A DNA stretch of 64,000 nt, taken from positions 1,005,665 to 1,069,664 of the forward strand of contig NZ_KI912608.1 of NCBI RefSeq assembly GCF_000519265.1, read 5' to 3'. Positions 1 to 8,026 of the stretch are shown piece by piece; positions within the stretch are counted from its first letter, which is position 1, and each line of letters starts with the position of its first letter. A program made the position numbers and the translations under genes. The notes under the pieces were generated by a model. It made no database searches. It was not told the DNA's origin and saw only the letters and a list, made by a program, of their open reading frames with translations. The stretch is from Desulfonatronum lacustre DSM 10312 (GTDB taxonomy: Bacteria; Desulfobacterota; Desulfovibrionia; Desulfovibrionales; Desulfonatronaceae).

Positions 1-280
1 ATCTTTCGAGACTTGGACCGTTCAGAGTGAAAGATAATAAAGAAATTTTCAAAGCAAAAATTTCATTTTTCAAGATTTGCTTGCAGGGAAGACATTTTCG
101 ATTCTTTTTTGAATATATAATTTTCTTCAATTATTTTTATGTCATCGCCTACGAATCAACGAACCAGGCCAAGGAAGCGAATTTCTGTTACAAAATGAAG
201 GAGAGAACACCTCGCATTCTGACCAGACATCGACGTATCTGGAAAATGTGGAATGAACCTGTATTGGTGACACTGATTGG
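1..280. other. AT-rich intergenic start of window
   Basis: This stretch is much richer in A and T than the gene that follows. The only long open frame (27-284) has low-complexity Phe/Tyr/Ile content and no plausible ribosome binding site, so I do not call it a gene. It probably holds the promoter of the GTPase gene at 281, but I cannot pick out convincing -35/-10 boxes. Confidence 0.4.
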
Positions 281-1507
281 ATGATGACAATCAAAATGCG
301 CATCGGAAACTTTGGCGAGAGGCTATGGGATGCCATATTCCGTCCCAAAATTGATGAGCAGGCCTTGAACGCGGCCCTGGGCAAGGCCAGGGCCGCGCAC
401 CCACCTCCCGTCGTCTGGCTGCTGGGCAAAACCCAGGCCGGGAAAACGTCGATTATTCGCTCGTTAACCGGCAGTCCGGACGCCGAAATCGGCAACGGTT
501 TTCAAAGCTGCACAAAAACGGCCCGGTTTTACGACCATCCCATGGACTTGCCCATTGTGCGCTTCCTCGACACCCAGGGTTTGGGTGAGGTGGCTTACGA
601 CCCAAGTGAAGACATTGCGTTCTGCGAGTCCCAGGCGCATTTGATCATCGCGGTCATCAAGGCGGGCGACAGCTTGCAGGATGCTGTTTTTGGCGTTCTG
701 CGCACGGTTCGTGAGCGGCACCCGGAATGGCCGGTGATCATTGTTCAGAGCTGTCTGCATGAAGTCTATTCCCCTGGAGTTGGGCACGTCCAACCCTATC
801 CTTTCACAGTGTCCGGTTGGGAATCCTCCGTTCCTGGGGACCTGGCCCGCTGTCTGCTCTTTCAGCGGAACACCTTGGGTGTTCTTCCGGGTAAAGGTCC
901 GGTCCATTGGGTCCCCGTGGATTTGACTCTTCCCGAAGATGGTTTTTCCCCTCCGGACTATGGACTGGAATCACTATGGGCCGCCATTGAGCAGGCATCC
1001 GCGATGCAATTGGAAAATCGGTTGCGCGGGGACCGGGGTGTTCGGGATTTGCGCCAGCAAACCGCGCATCAACATATCGTCGGTTATGCCAAGGCTGCCG
1101 TGGCGGTTGGGGCATTGCCCATGGTCGACCTGGCAATGATTCCGGCCTTGCAGATGAAGATGCTGCACAGCCTGGGAGAAATTCATGGCGGGGAATGGAA
1201 CAAGCGCCGGATCAGTGAGTTTGGTGGATTGTTGGGCGGCGGCTTCCTGGCCGGATATGGACTGCGACTGGTCGGACGAAGCGCCATTAAAGTCATTCCA
1301 GGCTACGGACAAACCCTCGGCGCGGCGTATGGGGCCGTCACCAGTGCCGCCGTCACCTTCGCTCTGGGCAAGACAGCCAGTTACTACCTGGAATGCTCCC
1401 TTGCAGGCAAGCTCCCCGGCAAAGCCACTTTGCGCGACGTCTTCAACCAAGCCCTGAACACGGGCAAAGGCATCGCGACATCGTTTCTCGGCAAGGAGCA
1501 GGCATGA
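281..1507 (+). CDS. GTPase with C-terminal DUF697-like domain
   Basis: A 408-residue P-loop GTPase. The G1 motif GKTQAGKTS is at residues 49-57 and a G3-like DTQGLGE at 97-103. The C-terminal third (about 260-400) is Ala/Gly-rich and hydrophobic, with a PxxDLAMIPALQMKM segment followed by glycine-rich helices, as in DUF697/YcjF-type membrane-associated domains. The same kind of domain recurs in the protein at 10568-11518. The stop overlaps the next GTPase start (ATGA), so the two are translationally coupled. An ATG at 296 is an alternative start; neither has a strong Shine-Dalgarno. The cellular role of such paired GTPases is not established; stress or membrane-associated defence roles are possible. 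The family assignment is by motif only. Confidence 0.75.
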   Translation: MMTIKMRIGNFGERLWDAIFRPKIDEQALNAALGKARAAHPPPVVWLLGKTQAGKTSIIRSLTGSPDAEIGNGFQSCTKTARFYDHPMDLPIVRFLDTQGLGEVAYDPSEDIAFCESQAHLIIAVIKAGDSLQDAVFGVLRTVRERHPEWPVIIVQSCLHEVYSPGVGHVQPYPFTVSGWESSVPGDLARCLLFQRNTLGVLPGKGPVHWVPVDLTLPEDGFSPPDYGLESLWAAIEQASAMQLENRLRGDRGVRDLRQQTAHQHIVGYAKAAVAVGALPMVDLAMIPALQMKMLHSLGEIHGGEWNKRRISEFGGLLGGGFLAGYGLRLVGRSAIKVIPGYGQTLGAAYGAVTSAAVTFALGKTASYYLECSLAGKLPGKATLRDVFNQALNTGKGIATSFLGKEQA

Positions 1508-3051
1508 TTACCAGAACACACCTCTTCCGACAGTTTGGGGGGCTACGAATGCTCTCCGTTGTTCTCGCGGGACTGCCGTTGCTGATCTTGCCCGTTCTCG
1601 GCCTTGTCTGGCTCTGGCAGGCTGATTTGCGGACGTACTGGCTGTTGGCTTTGGGTTTTTGTGCCGTCCTGGGCTATGGGCTGCACGCTTTGATGGCCAG
1701 GCAGGACAACCGCAGGGTTCCGCTTCAGGCGACCAGGCCGGACCCCAATTGGTCGCCATGGCAAGAAGCCTGCTGGGAAGTGGTGGAGCGCATGGCCGCG
1801 CAAACCACTCCGCAAGACTGGCCACTGGATGATGTTCAGAAATTGGCCCTTCTGGGAAGAAACACCCTGGAAACCGTAGCCAGGCAGTACCATCCGGAAA
1901 CGGAAAACCCGCTGTTGGAATTGACGATCCCCCATGCCCTATTGATTATCGAACGGGCCAGTCGGGATCTGCGCATGGAAATCGTGCAAGCCATCCCCTT
2001 CAGCCACACCTTGACCATGGGCATGCTGGCAAAGGTCAACCGCTGGAAAGAGCAAGTCAGGCAATACGAAACGTTGTACCGCGCTGGACGATTCGTCCTC
2101 TCCCCGTATTCGTCCCTCTTTTATGAATTTCGCCGCAAACTGGGCAACAACATCGCCAACTACGGACTGGATAACGTCAAAGGCTGGCTCCTGGGCGAAT
2201 ACGTCCGCAAGGTGGGCTATTACGGCATTGAACTCTACAGCGGCCAGCTCTTGCTGGATATGCAGGACCCGACGGCCAAGCCAACCTCGTCAACAAAGGA
2301 GGACCTGGCCAACGCGGACCGGGAAGAGACCAGTCAGGCAGAGCGTGGAGAACCGTTGCGCATTCTGGTTCTGGGCCGGGCCAATGCCGGGAAATCGAGC
2401 CTGATCAACGCCCTGTTCGGTAAGCTGACAGCCGCCTCTGACATCCTGCCCCACACCACGACTGCCGTGAAAGCCTATCGTTTATACCGGGACGGCGAGG
2501 AAGATGCTTTAATTTTTGACGTCCCTGGTTGCGATACGGATCTGTTCCCGCAAAAAGCCCTGGAAAAAGAAGTTCTGGACGCGGACCTCCTGCTCTGGGT
2601 CACACCGGCCAACCAGGCTGATCGGCAAGAGGATCATCGCCAACTGGACTGGATTCGCAAAGTGTTCGCCCAGAGACAAAACAGACGGCAGCCTCCCATG
2701 GTTGCCGTCGTCAGCCACATCGACAAACTGCGTCCGTTTCAGGAATGGCAGCCGCCGTATGATCTGACATCCTCCTCGTCGACCAAGGCCCAAAACATCG
2801 CGTCAGCCGTGTCCACCATCGCCACGGACCTGGGCTTCCCGCCCGACCTGACCATCCCCGTCTGCCTCGATCCGACCCGGCTCTACAATGTCGAGGATAC
2901 CCTCGCCGCTGTACTTCTGGAGGTTCAGGGTGAGAGCCAGCGAGCCAGGATGCTGCGGTGTCTTGAGGCCAGGAAGAGTCAGGAGAAGTTGGAAATACTC
3001 GCGGGTCAGTTCAAAAATATTGGGAAAAAAGTGTTTGGGTTGGTCAGGTGA
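1504..3051 (+). CDS. Membrane-anchored GTPase (Era/50S-binding GTPase-like)
   Basis: 515 residues from the ATG that overlaps the upstream stop; the open frame extends further upstream but inside the previous gene. The N terminus has two hydrophobic segments (about residues 17-60) suggesting a membrane hairpin. A helical region follows, then a GTPase domain with GRANAGKSS (G1, about 290-298), DVPGCD (G3, about 339) and SHIDK (G4, about 404). It ends with a tail containing LTIPVCL and RLYNVEDT. The tail is duplicated as a fragment at 6038-6214. It probably works with the upstream GTPase, since the two reading frames overlap by 4 bp. Substrate and partner are unknown. Confidence 0.75.
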   Translation: MITRTHLFRQFGGLRMLSVVLAGLPLLILPVLGLVWLWQADLRTYWLLALGFCAVLGYGLHALMARQDNRRVPLQATRPDPNWSPWQEACWEVVERMAAQTTPQDWPLDDVQKLALLGRNTLETVARQYHPETENPLLELTIPHALLIIERASRDLRMEIVQAIPFSHTLTMGMLAKVNRWKEQVRQYETLYRAGRFVLSPYSSLFYEFRRKLGNNIANYGLDNVKGWLLGEYVRKVGYYGIELYSGQLLLDMQDPTAKPTSSTKEDLANADREETSQAERGEPLRILVLGRANAGKSSLINALFGKLTAASDILPHTTTAVKAYRLYRDGEEDALIFDVPGCDTDLFPQKALEKEVLDADLLLWVTPANQADRQEDHRQLDWIRKVFAQRQNRRQPPMVAVVSHIDKLRPFQEWQPPYDLTSSSSTKAQNIASAVSTIATDLGFPPDLTIPVCLDPTRLYNVEDTLAAVLLEVQGESQRARMLRCLEARKSQEKLEILAGQFKNIGKKVFGLVR

Positions 3052-3346
3052 TTGCCATGGGGTGAAAAGAGACGGTTGGTGATTGAAACCGATGGCGGTG
3101 TGAGTGACCGACTGTACAACGTGGAAAAGCGATATGCCAGGCACGGGGAGCCTAGGACGGGCATTCGGTTGGATTGATGGGAACTTCTTGACACGTTTTC
3201 GTTCGTGGGCAAAAAGACCGGCACAGCGTGAATGTAGTTTTTCTTGACTCAATTTGTCGGGTATTTGGATTTGGCTGGGCATTTTTTTAAGTATTATGTG
3301 ATGGCATAATATAAAAAAAGTTATTTGAAATTGTAACTGGAGATCA
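3052..3346 (+). other. Intergenic region with a possible GTPase-tail scrap
   Basis: No intact gene. At 3106-3129 the plus strand encodes DRLYNVEK, echoing the RLYNVEDT in the tail of the preceding GTPase and in the fragment at 6038-6214, so this may be a third, badly eroded copy. From about 3200 the sequence becomes AT-rich and leads into the next gene. Confidence 0.3.
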
Positions 3347-3358
3347 TTGGAAATCGAT

Positions 3359-3658
3359 ATGGAGACCGTCCTACAGAAAGCCTTAGAAGCGATTACATCA
3401 CGAACGAATTTATCCACTGGCTTGGCGCACCCAAACGACGAGTATGCCGCGAAGGAGATGTTCAAGCGACTCCATGCATCAGGCATAACCTTGCGGGCAA
3501 ACGAAATTAGCTCATGGGCTCATATGAACGGATGGGGAAAAAAAGATGCTGATGAGTTGGGAGCGCTGGCTCAACAGATTGGAATGGGAAAAAGAGTGAA
3601 AATTAAAGACGGGCCTTGGTGGGAAAAAGATATTCTTGAAAGAATAATTAGAGATTGA
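3359..3658 (+). CDS. YoaC/DUF1889-like small protein
   Basis: About 99 residues from ATG 3359 (TTG 3347 is an alternative; GGAG lies at 3339-3342). The pattern KALEAI near the N terminus, AAKEMFKRL, a following helix with WAHMNGWG, and a KMxxGxRVxIK-like segment (GMGKRVKIKDGPWW) resembles the E. coli YoaC (DUF1889) family in order and length, by memory. That family has no known function. It is soluble, with no signal peptide or membrane segment, and stands alone at the start of an accessory block. Confidence 0.5.
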   Translation: METVLQKALEAITSRTNLSTGLAHPNDEYAAKEMFKRLHASGITLRANEISSWAHMNGWGKKDADELGALAQQIGMGKRVKIKDGPWWEKDILERIIRD

Positions 3659-3709
3659 CAATCAAATGCCGAATATAATCTCTTATGAAGGTGTTAACGC
3701 TTTGGAAAA

Positions 3710-4090
3710 ATGAACCCAGAGGAGTTGAGAGCTTGCTGAGGCTACTGGGTCAAGAATACAAGTGGTATTACAGCAGAAGCAATGGTCGGCATTTTTCAGG
3801 CCGTATTCCCCGCTGTTGGTTTCAAATCTTACCAGCACACTCTAATTATTGTTAACGCAATAATGAAAGCACTTATCGGGCGTGACTTGTCTTTTGCTGG
3901 CAATGTTGCTCTTACAAGGACTATGGTAATTTTTACTGGGCCAATAGGTTGGATAATTACTGGTCTTTGGACTGCTATTGATATTGCAGGTCCAGCCTAT
4001 CGGGTAACAATTCCAGCAGTTATTCAAGTAGCTGCTCTTCGTCAAAAATATCTTTATGAGAACCAAGCTGAGAGAGTTGAGCACATCTAA
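3710..4090 (+). pseudogene. Truncated YaaW/UPF0174-family copy with in-frame stop
   Basis: The frame encodes MNPEELRAC, then TGA (3737-3739), then about 117 further residues ending in GPAYRVTIPAVIQVAALR. It aligns position by position with the C-terminal part of the intact gene downstream (MTEDELREL to GPAYRVTIPVVCHVAYLR), so it is a 5'-truncated, stop-interrupted paralogue. A restart at ATG 3782 could still give a 102-residue hydrophobic peptide. It is more AT-rich than the intact copy. Confidence 0.7.
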
Positions 4091-4356
4091 TAGTATGAGC
4101 GGCACCTGGATATCAGTTCGAAGCTCTCGATGGAGGCATCTCCGCCCGTCTACCTTAACCGAAGGGGCATGGGCAAGCCAAAACAGAATCTCGGTATAGC
4201 CCGCCCAGAAGGGACATGGTCTTTGATTTGTTTGGCGCTCATGCCAGTCTGGCGTGGGGCTTATGCCTCATTGGAGAGAAAAGCGTTGGCATCGCTGGCC
4301 TCATCGCCAGGTACGCAAAGCGTGGAAGAACCCTAAAAACATGGAGGAATGTTCTT

Positions 4357-5091
4357 GTGACGCCCGACCCACATCTCACCGAGTTGTTCGGGACCTGTAG
4401 TGACGAGGACTTGATTCCGATAAGGGACTACATCCTCAAGGCAATGACGAACGGATTGGACACCGATGAGCACTATAAAAGGCAGCCTAACTTTCCAACA
4501 AGATACATAGACTCTCTAGTCTTCCAGATTCGAACTTTTGGTGGCAATAGCTTTGTCAACGTGTTCCGCGGCGATGGTGTGGCCTATGCCGAGATTGTGG
4601 AAGATGTCGCCAAGAAGCTCAAAGTCCACAAGGTGCCCGACTTTGATGACAAAACCGTCGAAGAGCGCGAGCAACTTGTGCTGGCGAAGATCGTGGAGGA
4701 CTCCATGAAGAATATGACTGAGGACGAATTGCGCGAACTCGAGGATCTTTTCGGCGAGGCGGGTCTCGAAGGTCGCAACTTACGAGGAGGTATACCACTC
4801 GCGGCACTGATTGCTCAAGGTGCCATTCAGCTCGCCGGATTTGCAGCATATCGCATGGCCGTAGTTGTAGCGAATGCGGTAGCCCGCCAAGTTCTCGGGC
4901 ATGGCCTCCGTCTCGCTACCAATGCTGCGCTCGCTCGCGGTATGGCAGTGTTCGCCGGGCCTATTGGGATTGCAATCACGGCAATTTGGACGCTATTCGA
5001 CATTTCTGGACCGGCGTACCGCGTGACAATCCCAGTTGTGTGTCACGTAGCCTACCTTCGAGCTAAGGCTGACTTCGCAGAATCGGTATGA
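4357..5091 (+). CDS. YaaW/UPF0174-family protein
   Basis: I place the start at GTG 4357 because an ideal GGAGGA (4343-4348) sits 8 bases upstream. The 244-residue product then has the length of E. coli YaaW (237). The N-terminal half carries a LFGTCSDEDL opening typical of the DUF3944-like part; the C-terminal half is Ala/Gly-rich and hydrophobic, ending in the family signature GPAYRVTIPVV. The molecular function of the family is unknown. The stop overlaps the start of the next gene (ATGA), so the two are probably made together. A broken paralogue lies just upstream. Confidence 0.7.
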   Translation: MTPDPHLTELFGTCSDEDLIPIRDYILKAMTNGLDTDEHYKRQPNFPTRYIDSLVFQIRTFGGNSFVNVFRGDGVAYAEIVEDVAKKLKVHKVPDFDDKTVEEREQLVLAKIVEDSMKNMTEDELRELEDLFGEAGLEGRNLRGGIPLAALIAQGAIQLAGFAAYRMAVVVANAVARQVLGHGLRLATNAALARGMAVFAGPIGIAITAIWTLFDISGPAYRVTIPVVCHVAYLRAKADFAESV

Positions 5092-6035
5092 CTACACGAC
5101 TTGACCAATTGGCCATTCTGTTTGCTGTTCCAAAGTGGATCACCGACGGCCTGAACGACGGCAATCTCATACGTCGCGGTGGCGTGATCCAAAATGCGAC
5201 GAACAACGAGATTGTCATGTGGCTACGCGAAGGCGTGCGGCTACGGGACTGGAAGCCGGACGCAACACCTCAAATTAATTCCGCGTTGCAGACGCAGTTG
5301 ACAGGTTTGAACGTGAAGGCCGACATGTTGCTCGGTTTGCAGGCGGTCAACCTCGCGGTGACCGTAGTCGGTTTCGCTACCGTCATGCACAAATTGCGGG
5401 CCATCGACCGGAAGATTGACAGTATTGTTGATCGACTCGATGCCGTTGCAAGGGATCTGAACTGGCTCGATCGACGTAAGGACATCGAGCTTCTCGCGTG
5501 TGTCGCCGCTGCGCTTGAGCAGGCATCTTGGGCTGAACGGACCGGACGTGAATCTATCGAGTTTGTCCGCGTGCGGACTCAGCTGGTTCGTGCGCATGTG
5601 CATTACACGCTGCTGTTGGACGCCATGCACGATAACGAACGGGCACATAGGCATCCGGGTATTTTCTCACGCTACTTCCACCAAGCGCAGCTGTGCGCGG
5701 CAGCCGTGACTCGCTGCGACGGCATGTTGGACGGCACGGATGCGGCACTTGCAGCCAACCTATTGCTGGGCGAGCGACTCACGCTGCTCGCCCAACGATA
5801 TCGTGACACACTCCTAAACCCACGAAAGCATCGACACCTTCTTATGCTCGCACCTCGGAATCGAGAGCAGGCTGTTTCAGTAGGCAAGGCAATCAACGAA
5901 ACAACCAATCGGATGGAAGGGCACCGTGCCGAGCTTGAGTGGTGCGCCCGTGAGCAGATCGGCTGGCGTGAATGGGAGGCGCTCGGAGACGAACACCCGG
6001 AAGCCGATCTAGTGTTTGTCTTAGCACAGAGATAA
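5088..6035 (+). CDS. Unknown protein coupled to YaaW homologue
   Basis: 315 residues, not recognised. The first 60 residues resemble a small adaptor region. A hydrophobic stretch (VNLAVTVVGFATVMHKL, about 85-101) is followed by a heptad-like segment rich in charged residues (IDRKIDSIVDRLDAVARDL, about 104-122), suggesting a membrane-proximal coiled coil. The rest is helical and Arg/His-rich. The ATGA overlap with the YaaW-family gene argues for a joint function. The gene ends one base before a fragment of the upstream GTPase, so this side marks an insertion junction. Confidence 0.6.
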   Translation: MTTRLDQLAILFAVPKWITDGLNDGNLIRRGGVIQNATNNEIVMWLREGVRLRDWKPDATPQINSALQTQLTGLNVKADMLLGLQAVNLAVTVVGFATVMHKLRAIDRKIDSIVDRLDAVARDLNWLDRRKDIELLACVAAALEQASWAERTGRESIEFVRVRTQLVRAHVHYTLLLDAMHDNERAHRHPGIFSRYFHQAQLCAAAVTRCDGMLDGTDAALAANLLLGERLTLLAQRYRDTLLNPRKHRHLLMLAPRNREQAVSVGKAINETTNRMEGHRAELEWCAREQIGWREWEALGDEHPEADLVFVLAQR

Positions 6036-6037
6036 AG

Positions 6038-6214
6038 ACGGGCCTGGACCTGACCATCCCGGTCTGCCTTGCCCAGGATCGGCTGTACAATGTGGAGGAT
6101 ACCCTGGCGGCGGTGATCCTGGAGCAACAGAACGAATGCGAAAAGGCCAGGTTTCTGCGCGTTCTGGAAGTTCGGAAAAAAGGGAAACCTGGGAGAAGGT
6201 TGTTGTGCAGATGA
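6038..6214 (+). pseudogene. Duplicated C-terminal fragment of the GTPase gene
   Basis: The frame reads LDLTIPVCLAQDRLYNVEDT and continues with LAAVILE and an RFLRVLEVRK segment. This matches the tail of the GTPase encoded at 1504-3051 (DLTIPVCL, RLYNVEDTLAAVLLE, RMLRCLEARK), and the DNA is also alike (gacctgaccatccc, gtacaatgt). No start or P-loop remains. It is a relic of a second GTPase gene copy or a recombination scar. Confidence 0.75.
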
Positions 6215-6310
6215 GGAATGCGGGGAGGGTGTTGAGTTCGTTGGTTAAGCGATAAGACTTGGTATGTCGCTGATGGCGATTATGGCAGGAATGGGGTGCA
6301 TATCTTAATC

Positions 6311-6463
6311 ATGATTGTAGGTGGGCGAGGATTCCTCCAGCGGGCGTTCCAAACAGGGGATGCTCAACTTCTCGAGGTGTTACGTCAATTCCGAATTACA
6401 AATAACACAGATGTTTTTGAAGAGGTCATTGCAGAAAGTCTTCGCTCATGGTCAATTGTATGA
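6311..6463 (+). CDS. Small ORF in gene-poor gap, doubtful
   Basis: A 50-residue open frame (begins MIVGGRGFLQ, ends SLRSWSIV) in the gap 6215-6694. It has balanced composition and acidic/hydrophobic alternation that look protein-like, but no clear Shine-Dalgarno. It may be a gene fragment. The rest of the gap shows nothing else I can support. Confidence 0.25.
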   Translation: MIVGGRGFLQRAFQTGDAQLLEVLRQFRITNNTDVFEEVIAESLRSWSIV

Positions 6464-6694
6464 TTGGCCAACGGATGATAGAGGGTGGCCGTGAAAACGT
6501 GGTCAAAACGTAGCAATAATGCCATAAAATTGGAGCTATTTCCGCCTTCAAATTTTACAAAAACCTAATTTTCGGAAACGCCTAATGTTCCCATACTGAT
6601 ACTGAGGCAGGGTATAGAGCTTTATGCGCACCAAAAACTGGATTGCTGACTTTCTCGAATTATCGGAACATCAAAATTAAGATAGGAGGAATCC

Positions 6695-7105
6695 ATGGAC
6701 AAGTACCATACTAACTCGCACGGTCCAGATCGCGAGGCTCTTGTACGTGCATACAAGCACACTCTTGAACTAGCCCAGGCAGGAAGTAGCGTTGCCTATA
6801 TTTCGACGCACACGACAAATAATGTGACATCAGGATTATCTGCAGTCCTTGGAAATACTGGCGTCAAGAGGCTCGTCAAAGAGAAATCACTGACAGTCGA
6901 TGGTGGCGTTATCTTGTATCTACAGACCGAGAAGATTGCTCCAGCCATCAGTGAATCTGGCCCTGTTCTTGCCCCATACGTTAGCTTGCAACTCGCATTG
7001 GCAGTTCTTGAAGACTCGAGGGCTTCTACTCTTGTCTATGTTCCGTGGACGGAAAAGGAACTCTCCACATATCTTGCAGCAAACGGGGATTCACAGGAAA
7101 TCTGA
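6695..7105 (+). CDS. Hypothetical protein, 136 aa
   Basis: The start is well supported: TAGGAGG lies just ahead of the ATG. The product is soluble with mixed alpha/beta predicted character (VAYISTHT, GGVILYLQ, LVYVPWTEKE) and no signal peptide or membrane segment. I do not recognise the family. The GC content drops here relative to the flanking GTPase genes, and the gene stands alone, consistent with acquired DNA. Confidence 0.6.
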   Translation: MDKYHTNSHGPDREALVRAYKHTLELAQAGSSVAYISTHTTNNVTSGLSAVLGNTGVKRLVKEKSLTVDGGVILYLQTEKIAPAISESGPVLAPYVSLQLALAVLEDSRASTLVYVPWTEKELSTYLAANGDSQEI

Positions 7106-7437
7106 TTCCAAAAAATGACGGGAGCATAATGCTCTTGATAGTGATAGTCTCTGACCAAATGCGGGCCTACTCAACTGAGGCGTATGCTTTGTTTATTGGT
7201 CAAAATCTCTACATTTGGCTATTTATGAAATGCCAAATATCCTGAATTTTAATGCCCTTTTAGCAAATGCATTTTTTAATGCTTCTTTTGGAATAGAAAT
7301 CTTTCATACAGTTTAAATTAATGGAGAGTTTGAAAATCTTTGAACGTGAATAAATTGAAAGTCAATAAGTAATACCGCGTTAGGATCAGGCGATAACATT
7401 TATAATAATTTTAAACTCAAAAGTAAATTAACATTGG
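7106..7437. other. AT-rich intergenic gap
   Basis: About 330 bases of very AT-rich sequence with no open frame that looks like a gene and no strong hairpin. It probably contains the promoter of the two-gene unit that follows, but no site can be named with confidence. Confidence 0.4.
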
Positions 7438-8016
7438 ATGCTTATTATGTTAGGAAAGAAAAATATTATCGTTGTCGCTCCCGATAAGTATAAAGACTTT
7501 GCTCGAGAATTATCACATTTAATATCTAAAAAGCATGGATTCTCGAGTTCATATTGGTCAGTAGAACACTTCGAGGCTAATGAATGTAATCTCAGTGGTG
7601 AACAGTATGCTATATTTATTGGCAATCCGGATGAAAATTCTCTTACAGAAGCTTATTTGCGTGTAATAGGCAATATAAGCAGCAAATATGGAGCATGTTA
7701 TGGATATGATTCATCAAAAGCTATTGTTTTTGGCGAAGGCAAAGAGGAGCAGTTGCAGCTTGTTAATCAAATCAACAATTCTATAAAAGGTATACTATCT
7801 TTAGAGGGGTCTACATCGAATGAAAATCGTTCTGAAATTTTAGTTTTTATAGACATAATAGATGATTTGTTAAAAAAAACAAATCCAGTATACTACTACA
7901 TACAAAAATATTTTTTGAATGGGCAGCTTGATGAGTTGAAAAATCAGCAGTTAAAGCTAGCTATCTTAACATTTTTGAATGAAGAGTTTAACGATTGGAC
8001 AAGTGTTGAAAATTGA
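7438..8016 (+). CDS. Unknown alpha/beta protein, first gene of a pair
   Basis: About 192 residues (ATG 7438, or 7447). It opens with a beta-strand KKNIIVVAP and a following helix, then an EQYAIFIGNPDEN strand-loop, then strand KAIVFGEG, which looks like a small Rossmann- or TIR-like alpha/beta domain over residues 1-110. A helical, Lys/Glu-rich C terminus follows. I cannot assign a family. Codon use is strongly AT-biased compared with the core genes. Only 10 bases separate it from the next gene, so both are likely co-transcribed. An effector-sensor or toxin-immunity arrangement is possible but unproven. Confidence 0.6.
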   Translation: MLIMLGKKNIIVVAPDKYKDFARELSHLISKKHGFSSSYWSVEHFEANECNLSGEQYAIFIGNPDENSLTEAYLRVIGNISSKYGACYGYDSSKAIVFGEGKEEQLQLVNQINNSIKGILSLEGSTSNENRSEILVFIDIIDDLLKKTNPVYYYIQKYFLNGQLDELKNQQLKLAILTFLNEEFNDWTSVEN

Positions 8017-8026
8017 GACAATCGTT

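Noticed and set aside
27-284. 85-aa ORF at the window start
   Set aside because: Low-complexity Phe/Tyr/Ile content, no ribosome site, and overlaps the start of the GTPase gene.
3737-3739. In-frame TGA in the YaaW relic as a selenocysteine codon
   Set aside because: No SECIS-like hairpin seen just after it, the copy is truncated at the 5' end, and the aligned residue in the intact paralogue is not Cys.
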